From an uncultured Hyphomonas sp. (GTDB lineage Bacteria; Pseudomonadota; Alphaproteobacteria; Caulobacterales; Hyphomonadaceae), in contig NZ_OY782759.1 of the NCBI RefSeq assembly GCF_963678195.1, positions 1,240,001 through 1,304,000 on the forward strand: a DNA stretch of 64,000 nucleotides, in the 5' to 3' direction. Positions 24,711 through 31,968 of this stretch are shown in pieces (positions within the stretch are counted from its first letter, which is position 1; each line of letters opens with the position of its first letter). Both the position numbers and the translations under genes were made by a program. The notes beneath the pieces are model-generated. The model had not been told where the DNA came from. It ran no database searches and worked only from the letters and a program-made list of their open reading frames with translations.

Positions 24711-25082
24711 ATGGAGGAAACCAAGACCACAACACCAATACCGGAGCGCGCGGCCGGGACGCCAATAGAGGGGCTTAACCAGCGCAAAACCACAAATACC
24801 GTGTCCGTCGATCTTCACGCCTATATGCCGCTTTTCGAAGATGTCGAAATTACCGATGCGGAAAAGCTTGAATTTCTGCACTCGTTGTACGCCATAATGA
24901 AGAGCTTTATTGATCTTGGATTCCAGCTCGATTTCTCAATGCCTGCCTGTGGACAAGGCACGGATAAAACAGGCGCTGCGCTCAGTTCTCATATATACTC
25001 ACAGTATCAGACCGACATTCAGGATAAGAAAAATGCTGCGGCTTGCTCATCCGATGCTGCAGGGAAAGGAGCCGGGACATGA
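24711..25082 (+). CDS. Small protein upstream of the serine recombinase
   Basis: A 123-residue soluble protein starting at ATG 24711. The middle (VDLHAYMPLFEDVEITDAEK) leads into a helix that includes FLHSLYAIMKSFIDLGF; the rest is polar. No family is recognised. Its stop overlaps the recombinase start (ATGA), so the two are co-translated under the SOS-type promoter. A directionality or accessory factor for the recombinase is a reasonable guess from position alone. Confidence 0.6.
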   Translation: MEETKTTTPIPERAAGTPIEGLNQRKTTNTVSVDLHAYMPLFEDVEITDAEKLEFLHSLYAIMKSFIDLGFQLDFSMPACGQGTDKTGAALSSHIYSQYQTDIQDKKNAAACSSDAAGKGAGT

Positions 25083-26724
25083 GCCTTCAATTCGCAGAAT
25101 CCGACCGCCCCAGGAAAGCGCTCATCTATTGCCGCGTGAGCGGTAAGAAGCAGACCAAGGACGGCAGCGGCTTGCACAGCCAGGAGCACCGCTGTCGTCA
25201 GTATGCAGAGGCCAAAGGGTATGAGGTCGAAGCCGTGTTCCCCGATGACGTTTCGGGTGGCGGTGACTTCATGAAGCGTAAGGGCATGGTGGCTTTGCTT
25301 CGTTATCTCGATGAACACCCATATGAGCACTATGTCGTGATCTTCGATGATTTGAAGCGCTACTCACGCGATGTGGAGTTTCACCTCAAGCTGCGCAGGC
25401 TGATGATGGAGCGCAATGCCACGCGCGAATGTCTGAACTTCAATTTCGAGGACTCTCCCGAAGGCAAGTTCAATGAGACCATCACGGCTGCTGCCGGAGC
25501 CTATGAGCGTGAGTCTATGGGGCGGCAAAATCGGCAAAAGGCGATTGCGCGTGTCGAGCAAGGATACTGTGTGCAGTCGGTGCCGCCGATTGGCTATAAA
25601 TATCAAAAGTCTGATGCGGGCGGCAAAGTGCTCGTAAGAGAAGAGCCTTATGCTTCCATCGTGCAAGAAGCCCTCATGGGCTACGCGACAGGGCAGTTCG
25701 CTTCACAGTCTGAGGTGACCCGGTTTCTGAACGACCACCCGCAATTCCCTAAGAGAAGTCCGAGCGGGCGCATAACACAACACACGGTCGTCAAAATGCT
25801 GCGCCAAAAACTCTATGCCGGGATCGTCGGTGTTCCGAAATGGGGTGTGGCTGACCGCAAGGGCAAACATGAAGGGCTTATCAGCGTCGAGCTGTTCCAG
25901 CGGATTCAGGACAAGCTGGATGGGCGGGTCTACGCCCCGACACGTAAGGACACTGCTGAGGATTTCCCGCTCAGAGGAGCTGTCTGCTGCTCTGAATGTG
26001 CCACGCCTCTGACGGCGGGCTGGTCGAAGGGGAAGTATAAGAAGTACCCTTATTACTTCTGCCGGAATCCAAATGCGTAGCGTATGGCAAGACCGTCGCG
26101 CGCCAGAAGATCGAAGGTGAATTCGAAGACCTTCTTTCCACACTCCAGCCATCCGCTCCTTTGCTTATAGTCGCCACAGCCATGTTCAAGGACATGTGGA
26201 ATGAACGGCTGGCGCAGAGCGCCGATATGGCCAAGGCCCTGAAGGGCGAGCTGAAGGCACTAGAGACCAAAATAGAGCAGGTAGTGGATGCCGTGGTCGA
26301 AGCCACCAATCCACGGGTCATCTCCGCGTTTGAGCAACGCATTGTGAAGCTCGAACGCGAGAAGCTTGTCCTGCAGGAAAAACAGGGAAAATTGGGTCAA
26401 GAAGGGCCTAAGCCGGAGGAACTGTTAGAACTCTCCCTGCGATTCCTCTCAAACCCCCGTAAAATCTGGGAAAGCGGCAAGATTGAGCTCCAGAGATTGG
26501 TGCTCAAATTGGTGTTTCCAGGCCATTTGGAATATTGCCGCGAAGCGGGATTTAGAACACCCCGAACCACGATGCCTTTTGCGGTGTTGGGGGGATTCTG
26601 CAATTTGAAGAAAAAAATGGTGCTGCCCGAGGGAGAAAGTTTAAACACTCTCTTCGATGAACTGGCAGCGTTTGAAGAACAGCTCAAGCCTTACGCCTAT
26701 GAGCTGGAGGAGTTGGGCCTATGA
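25079..26724 (+). pseudogene. Large serine recombinase, frameshifted copy
   Basis: Compared with the intact copy at 56006-57652, one T is missing near 26066 (GGAATCC versus GGAATTCC), which ends the protein at FCRNPNA inside the zinc ribbon, after about 333 residues. The rest stays open in the shifted frame. The N-terminal catalytic domain (ALIYCRVSGKKQT) is intact. The gene ends with the element's own tail (MVLPEGESLNTLFDELAAF...) rather than the tRNA. Its stop overlaps mobC (ATGA). It is either truly inactivated or a sequencing error; the last 450 bases before the junction are identical to the other copy. Confidence 0.8.
26618..26623. other. Attachment-site core at the tandem junction
   Basis: TGGTGC is the last sequence shared by the two recombinase genes. 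Here it is followed by the left end of the right element; at 57546 it is followed by the rest of tRNA-Thr. I infer the crossover lies in or next to this hexamer. Confidence 0.65.
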
Positions 26725-27152
26725 CCATCTTCTCCAGCAAGCTTGCATTTCGGGAAGCTACCAAGCCCGATCCCGCTGCTAAACGCCTCGCACCGTTCTC
26801 CCTTCGCCTGAGCGCAGAAGAACGTGAAGAGCTCAAAAAGCGTGCGGATGGGATGCCGATCGGAACATATATCAAATCGAGAATATTCACCTCCGGGCCG
26901 GGTTCGCGCACGCGCACTCGTCAGGTGGACCGCCAAGAGCTGGCCAAAGTGCTATCAGCGCTCGGGCAATCCAGGCTCCCCCAGAACATGAACCAGATCG
27001 CCAAGGCCGCTAATCTGGGCACAATTCCCGTGACGCTGGAAACCGAAGAGGAGATCAAACAAGCCTGCTACGACATTGCGGTCATGCGTATGTTGCTCAT
27101 GAGGGCCTTGGGTAAACAAGAGGGTGGCAAGCGGGATGGAGGTGACTCATGA
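26721..27152 (+). CDS. mobC: MobC-type mobilization accessory protein
   Basis: A 143-residue protein of the MobC kind: PFSLRLSAEEREELKKRADG gives a ribbon-helix-helix-like DNA-binding start, then GTYIKSRIF. The C-terminal part carries LPQNMNQIAKAANLG and the VMRMLLMRALG helix typical of the family. MobC helps the relaxase open DNA at oriT. It overlaps the recombinase stop upstream and the relaxase start downstream (both ATGA), so recombinase, mobC and relaxase form one operon here. Confidence 0.85.
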   Translation: MTIFSSKLAFREATKPDPAAKRLAPFSLRLSAEEREELKKRADGMPIGTYIKSRIFTSGPGSRTRTRQVDRQELAKVLSALGQSRLPQNMNQIAKAANLGTIPVTLETEEEIKQACYDIAVMRMLLMRALGKQEGGKRDGGDS

Positions 27153-28390
27153 TCCTGCATGGCAATGCGCGCGGTGGCGGGCGCAATCTGGCCCTTCACC
27201 TGATGCGCACCGATGAGAATGAGCATGTCGATGTGCATGAAGTCTCGGGCTTCATGGCCGAGGATGTGTTGGGGGCGTTCAATGAGGTTGAGGCGCTGGC
27301 CAAAGGCACGCGCTGCGAGAAGCCGCTATTCTCGCTCTCATTATCGCCGCCCAAGAATGCAAACGTGACAGCCAAAGAGTTTGAGGATGCGATCTCGAAA
27401 GCCGAAGAGGCCTTAGGTTTGCGCGGGCAACCGCGCGTGATCGTTTTTCATGAAAAAGGCGATCATCGTGACCGACACTGCCACGTTGTCTGGTCGAGAA
27501 TTGATGGGCAGGCCTTGCGAGCGATACCGATGCCCTTCAACCGCCTCAAGATGCGGGATGTCAGCCGCGCGCTCTTCATTGAGCATGGCTGGAGCGTGCC
27601 CAAGGGTCTGATCGATAAGGAAGAGCGCAACCCGCTCAACTTCACATTCGAGCAGTACCAACATGCCAAACGGGGTGGTCGCGATGCCAAGCAGATCAAA
27701 GCAGACATCCAGAATGCCTGGGCGGCTAGCGACAGCCGCCCGGCTCTCGAACACGCTCTCAAGGAAAAAGGGTTCAGGCTGGCGCGTGGCGCGCAGCGCG
27801 GTTTTGTGGTCACGGACCATCTCGGCGAGGTCTACAGCCTGCCCAAATGGCTTGGAGTGAAAACAAAGGCCGTTCGCGAGCGGCTTGGCTCGGAAAAAGA
27901 CCTGCCGGAGCTGGAGACTGTTCAAAGCGTCTATGCCGCTGAGATGGCAGATAAGCTTGAGGCCTATCGGAGCGACCTAGAAGCCGATCAGGCTGCGCAG
28001 AAACATGCGCGCGATCAGGCACGCCGTGCGATGATCGAGCGCCAGCGTGCAGAGCGTGCAAACACATTCAAGATGATGACCATGCGTCAGGCGGAAGAAG
28101 CCCAGCAGCGGCAAGCCCGATTCCGCAAAGGTCTAAAAGGACTGTGGGATTTAGTGCGAGGCGAAACGGCTCGTATCAAAAAACAAAACGAGGCTGAGAC
28201 GGTCCGCTGCCATGCGCGGGACGAAGCCGAGAAAGAAGCGCTGGTCAAGCATCAGCGCGATCAGCGTCGCCAGTTTGCGGAACGCCACCGCCATGCGAGC
28301 CAAAAGTTCAGAGAACGATTTCAACAACTCACACAAGACCGTGCGCAATATCTGGTGCGCGCAAGGTCTTCGCCTGAACCCGAACGATAA
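27149..28390 (+). CDS. mobA: Relaxase (MobA/VirD2-type mobilization nuclease)
   Basis: A 413-residue relaxase-domain protein. The metal-binding motif reads HEKGDHRDRHCHVVWSRID (about residues 107-125), and FSLSLSPPKN lies upstream as in the family. After residue 260 it becomes a long charged coiled coil. The first 30 residues contain no tyrosine where classical relaxases have the nicking Tyr. This common alphaproteobacterial family may use another residue or a later Tyr. It should nick oriT and pilot the strand to the coupling ATPase. No homologue appears at the right end, as expected if each element has one at its left end. Confidence 0.83.
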   Translation: MILHGNARGGGRNLALHLMRTDENEHVDVHEVSGFMAEDVLGAFNEVEALAKGTRCEKPLFSLSLSPPKNANVTAKEFEDAISKAEEALGLRGQPRVIVFHEKGDHRDRHCHVVWSRIDGQALRAIPMPFNRLKMRDVSRALFIEHGWSVPKGLIDKEERNPLNFTFEQYQHAKRGGRDAKQIKADIQNAWAASDSRPALEHALKEKGFRLARGAQRGFVVTDHLGEVYSLPKWLGVKTKAVRERLGSEKDLPELETVQSVYAAEMADKLEAYRSDLEADQAAQKHARDQARRAMIERQRAERANTFKMMTMRQAEEAQQRQARFRKGLKGLWDLVRGETARIKKQNEAETVRCHARDEAEKEALVKHQRDQRRQFAERHRHASQKFRERFQQLTQDRAQYLVRARSSPEPER

Positions 28391-28399
28391 GGAGATAAC

Positions 28400-28495
28400 A
28401 TGTTTGAATGGATAGACACACTAATCTGCACCCCTGCCTTCTGGACGGGAGCCTGCGCGATGGCGCTGACTTTGTGGATGCGCAGTCTGAATTAA
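28400..28495 (+). CDS. 31-residue membrane peptide after the relaxase
   Basis: A short frame with a well-placed AAGGAG site 5 bases before ATG 28400 and ten bases after the relaxase stop. It reads MFEWIDTLICTPAFWTGACA, then MALTLWMRSLN: one hydrophobic helix with two cysteines. The ribosome binding site is the main evidence. It may be an entry-exclusion or regulatory peptide, but nothing shows this. Confidence 0.4.
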   Translation: MFEWIDTLICTPAFWTGACAMALTLWMRSLN

Positions 28496-28508
28496 TGGCC
28501 GCGAACGT

Positions 28509-29864
28509 CTAAGATGATGTCGTTTCATCGTCTGATGTGAAACCAAATTCCCACGGCAGTCCGTGGCTGGCGTCTGCAAGACTTTGTGCAAAGCGCTCTC
28601 GGCTCATTGCGAGGTCACATCGATTAAGGACAATCCAGTAAACAGCCTCAGTCAAGTATTGAAGGTTCAGCACGTCCCCGCCGAGCACTTCACGTCGCCC
28701 GGCGTGAACGACAGTCGACCTCAGCCCATAAAGACTCTTTACCTTGTTGTAGACCTCTACTCGATTTTTCACGTTCTGCGTGTGAATGACCGAGACATGG
28801 CGACTGATCGTCTGAGTTATTGGTGCAGTTTTGTCGTCTGTGGTCAACAACGCTTCAAGTGCTGTGAAGAAGGCGAGAAGCTTTCCGGCGCGGTCAGTGG
28901 CCTGACGACCGCGTGTCATCCAGCCGAGACCCTGAGCAACGCGCTGCGCCAAGGAATTATTTGACGGATCAAATAGAATATCGGCTCTATCTTGAACGTC
29001 TTTTGAAGAAAGTTGTTCGGCAATTTCAGCCGTTACCTCATACCAGCCCACGACCTTTCCGCCGCCGGTAAAAAACTTGTCGCCGTCTATTGTTAGGTGG
29101 GGTTGGTTCGATACGGGTGGCAAAGTGGGAAGATTCTCCGGCTCACTGATGTTCGGAACAAACCCCGGCCAGTCTTTTGCGCCAAGTCGCATCAAACTGA
29201 CGGCTACATCAATCAACCACTTTGCTTCTTCGGGAACATTTTCCTTAGTCGCTGCAACCTCTACCACCCAGACGCTGCCAGGCATCCCTAGCGTTACGGG
29301 CTTACTGGCGAAGGTTTGCTCCGGATACTTGCCGGGAATCAGCTTGACCCTTTCATCATCTTTCCAACCGAGTTCGGCCAGTGCCAAGTCAGTGCGCATA
29401 GTGCGAACACGGCCAATTTTTATAACATCGGGAACGGAATGCCTGACGAGAAAGTTCGGCAATATTTCGACGAATGTCCGCCCGGCCTCCGCCAGGACGG
29501 AGTCAACGAGCATAGAAGCTGATGATTCCAATGTCGGCGGCGGTGCATCACCGGAGTTGGCCGTCTCAATAACAAACTGCTGTGCTGCTTTCAGGCACAA
29601 GTTCCGTATAGTTTTCTCATGCGCGTTCTTGGCCTTAAGCATTTTGGCCGCACGGCGCGTGATTTCTTCGCGCTCAAGCAGGAACTTTTCGTTGAGGCGA
29701 GCAGAATAGCCATCAAAGAACGTAAACCCGTGTTCGCCCCAATCGTGGGGATTGGGGTCATTTGTCATGATGACCCCCTCAGCGAAAGCTTCCAGCATCG
29801 TCTCAGCATGGTCTTGGAGCGGCTTCTTCTGAGCTTTGTCGAATGTCTTCTTTTTTGCGGTCAC
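28509..29864 (-). CDS. ApeA-like HEPN protein
   Basis: A 451-residue protein starting at GTG 29864. The C-terminal third has LLAFFTALEALLTTDD and then GLRSTVVHAGRR, giving R382-x4-H387, the catalytic pattern of HEPN ribonucleases and the arrangement of the ApeA-like HEPN family. The N-terminal two-thirds has no motif I can name. Proteins with this C-terminal domain act in phage defence by cutting RNA, which makes that the likely role. It stands alone between the relaxase and the boundary gene, outside the main cargo slot. The 183 bases to its right hold nothing clear. Confidence 0.65.
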   Translation of the reverse strand: MTAKKKTFDKAQKKPLQDHAETMLEAFAEGVIMTNDPNPHDWGEHGFTFFDGYSARLNEKFLLEREEITRRAAKMLKAKNAHEKTIRNLCLKAAQQFVIETANSGDAPPPTLESSASMLVDSVLAEAGRTFVEILPNFLVRHSVPDVIKIGRVRTMRTDLALAELGWKDDERVKLIPGKYPEQTFASKPVTLGMPGSVWVVEVAATKENVPEEAKWLIDVAVSLMRLGAKDWPGFVPNISEPENLPTLPPVSNQPHLTIDGDKFFTGGGKVVGWYEVTAEIAEQLSSKDVQDRADILFDPSNNSLAQRVAQGLGWMTRGRQATDRAGKLLAFFTALEALLTTDDKTAPITQTISRHVSVIHTQNVKNRVEVYNKVKSLYGLRSTVVHAGRREVLGGDVLNLQYLTEAVYWIVLNRCDLAMSRERFAQSLADASHGLPWEFGFTSDDETTSS

Positions 29865-30047
29865 GTCCTATCCATTCGTTCAATCGGTCCAGCGACATGC
29901 TGACACTTCGATCATAACGTGGTCCAATGGTTCAATCCAAGAAAGAACGGCATTGTGATTGCTTGCGCTCTCGAACAGGCCCTATTGGCCGCAATGCCTA
30001 TGAGATATGGTCAAACATTCCGGCGGCTTAGGAATTTAGCGACGATC

Positions 30048-30473
30048 TCATTGGGCAAACAAGTCTCGTTGCACCGCCAAGAGATCGTCTAATGTGGTCA
30101 GGTGCGCAAAGTCATTGAACAGATGACTGAATTTCAGACTGACTGCGGTGTGAGCATCATCATGAAATGGGTTCGCGCTAGATTCCGGATACATCCTGCG
30201 AAATGTGTGAAGCTCGAAAGCCGCCTCGCGATAACCTGAAAGATCGCGCCTAAGATCAATCAGAATTTTTTCGCGGAACTTACGCAGTTCGGCAGAGCGT
30301 TTTGGCTCTGCCAGCGCATCGGCTTTTTCAATATCGTGGCGCATCCAACCGCGATACTTGGAGATCGCGACCTCTGCCATAATTGCTTTGGGCGGCAGCA
30401 CTGGCCCGCCCAGCACATAGAACCACGGATGCCCTGCGGTGTACCCGCGAATTTTCAATTGCTCTAAAGACAT
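30048..30473 (-). CDS. Boundary protein of the cargo slot, complete copy
   Basis: A 141-residue protein. ATG 30473 is chosen because AGGAGG sits 8 bases before it; a TTG start 69 bases upstream would read through the structured leader. The N-terminus has GHPWFYVLGG, shared with the partial copy at the window start. The rest is helical and charged (about 35-90), ending with a helix that includes LDDLLAVQRDLFAQ. I know no family. Each element has it directly left of its defence cargo and reading away from it, which suggests a backbone gene next to an insertion hotspot. Confidence 0.7.
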   Translation of the reverse strand: MSLEQLKIRGYTAGHPWFYVLGGPVLPPKAIMAEVAISKYRGWMRHDIEKADALAEPKRSAELRKFREKILIDLRRDLSGYREAAFELHTFRRMYPESSANPFHDDAHTAVSLKFSHLFNDFAHLTTLDDLLAVQRDLFAQ

Positions 30474-30695
30474 ATCTTTGTCCTCCTTTGGGTCTGGGTT
30501 GCACATGCAACCCACGCCTCGTGGCGAACAGCGGGTGTCCAAGCGGAGTAAAAATCGACGGCGGGCGCAGCCGCCTAGCGGCGAGCCTCGGGAGACCGTC
30601 TATTTTTTGCGAAGCGCGGTGAGGGCAGCGCCCTAAGTCTGGCGCGAGGGATGGAAGCCGGATGGCCGGGACTATAGGCCCGGTTCACGACAGCC
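30474..30695 (-). promoter_or_regulatory. Structured leader upstream of boundary gene, copy B
   Basis: Matches 92-317 closely. It holds the palindrome GGGTTGCACATGCAACCC near the ribosome binding site, the GGCGG/CCGCC stem and a GGGC-AGC-GCCC stem. The distal stem is CCGGG/CCCGG, replacing the CAAG/CTTG-based stem of copy A, so pairing is kept while bases change. Confidence 0.5.
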
Positions 30696-30731
30696 TACTT
30701 CACAGAAGGCGCCCTAATGCAAATTATAAAT

Positions 30732-30780
30732 CTTCCATTTTAACTAGTTGAAAAACAAGTAAAAATAAATAAAATGGAAG
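30732..30780 (+). promoter_or_regulatory. Promoter of ietAS inside a 10-bp inverted repeat
   Basis: TTGAAA (30748-30753), a 16-nt spacer and TAAAAT (30770-30775) resemble a sigma-70 promoter. Flanking it are CTTCCATTTT (30732-30741) and its exact complement AAAATGGAAG (30771-30780). A repressor bridging the two halves would close the promoter. The region is very AT-rich compared with its surroundings. Confidence 0.55.
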
Positions 30781-30849
30781 AGCGACCAAAAACAAATGGA
30801 ATAATCTTCCGCCTTTGTGTAGAATGATTCGACATGAGGAAGGCGCAGT

Positions 30850-31965
30850 ATGAGCAATACAGAAAACAAGCTTCAAAAGGATTTTTCGGATTTGGCTAGG
30901 GTGGCGCTAACGGGGCGCACCCAAGATGTGCAGGTCTTGCTTCAGAGGGTTATTAGGAGGCACAAGGAGCATTTTCCCGACCTTGCAGAGAATTTGACTC
31001 TGCTGCTTCGCGAGTCGCCAACGAGATCATCACCTTTGCGCAAGCAAGCAAGTCGCTCACTACCCGTGGATATGGATTCAAGGCTTCATTTGATCCGTGT
31101 AGAGGAAAAGCCAGAACTTGATCACGAGCCAGTGTACTCCGAGGATAATCGAGAAATTTTGGAGAGGCTGATTGCGGAACGCAATCAAATTCAAACGCTT
31201 TTGAAAGCCGGAATAGAGCCTACGCGGTCAGTAATCTTTACCGGGCCGCCTGGTGTTGGGAAAACGCTGACAGCCCGATGGTTGGCGGTTCAATTAAACC
31301 GTCCATTGATGATTCTTGATTTGGCTGCTGTGATGAGCAGCTATTTGGGGCGAACAGGTGGGAATCTGCGGCAAGTTTTGGACTTTGCAAAAAGCGTCGA
31401 TTGCGTTTTGCTCCTAGATGAACTCGATGCAATAGCGAAGCGTCGAGACGACCAAAGTGAAGTTGGGGAGCTGAAACGGCTCGTTACGGTGCTTATACAG
31501 GAAATCGACGATTGGCCGGCATCTGGCCTGCTCTTGGCGGCTACAAATCATGCAGAACTTCTTGATCCCGCGATCTGGCGAAGGTTTGAGGAGCGCGTCG
31601 AATTCGGTCTTCCGAATGAAGAGGCGCTAGCGAGGTTTGTTGAAGGGCAGCTTTCTAACGATGAAGTCGATGCCAAACTTTGGGCGCGAATTTTAGCGCT
31701 GAGTTTGCAGGAGAATTCTTATAGCGACGTGGAACGCGCGCTGCGAAGCGCTCGCCGAAGCGCGGCGCTTAATGGCGGGGATTTGAACAAGCAATTGCTT
31801 AGAGTGCTTCAGAGTGAGCGCTTGGACAAAAACGCCCGCATAGACCTTGCGACAGAGCTTGTGAAATCAAAACTGATGACCCAGCGGGCAGCACATGAAC
31901 TGACCGGGGTGGCTAGGGACACCATTCGCGCTCACATGCAAGGCGAGCAGGCAAAGGGAACGTGA
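30850..31965 (+). CDS. ietA: IetA-like AAA ATPase
   Basis: A 371-residue AAA ATPase with GAGGAAGG upstream of its ATG. Walker A is TGPPGVGKT (about 131-139) and Walker B is VLLLDELDAIAK (about 183-194), with an arginine-rich sensor after LDPAIWRRFEERVEF. The C-terminus has an HTH-like end (MTQRAAHELTGVARDTIRAHM) that may bind DNA. The next gene, three bases on, is a subtilisin-like protease. AAA plus S8 protease is the IetAS pair, first known as a plasmid stability and incompatibility locus and later as a phage-defence system. The ATPase may act as sensor or restraint for the protease. Confidence 0.82.
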   Translation: MSNTENKLQKDFSDLARVALTGRTQDVQVLLQRVIRRHKEHFPDLAENLTLLLRESPTRSSPLRKQASRSLPVDMDSRLHLIRVEEKPELDHEPVYSEDNREILERLIAERNQIQTLLKAGIEPTRSVIFTGPPGVGKTLTARWLAVQLNRPLMILDLAAVMSSYLGRTGGNLRQVLDFAKSVDCVLLLDELDAIAKRRDDQSEVGELKRLVTVLIQEIDDWPASGLLLAATNHAELLDPAIWRRFEERVEFGLPNEEALARFVEGQLSNDEVDAKLWARILALSLQENSYSDVERALRSARRSAALNGGDLNKQLLRVLQSERLDKNARIDLATELVKSKLMTQRAAHELTGVARDTIRAHMQGEQAKGT

Positions 31966-31968
31966 TAG

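Larger units (their letters stand above)
1..26623. mobile_element. Left integrative mobilizable element (left end outside window)
   Basis: This is the left of two tandem, related elements. It carries the defence cargo at 0.4-10.6 kb, a nitrilase gene, and a core from the resolvase (13723) to the frameshifted serine recombinase. Its right limit is the TGGTGC hexamer at 26618-26623, after which the sequence stops matching the right-hand copy. Its left end, which should carry its own mobC and relaxase genes, is not in the window. The boundary comes from comparing the two copies; integration by the recombinase is inferred. Confidence 0.7.
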
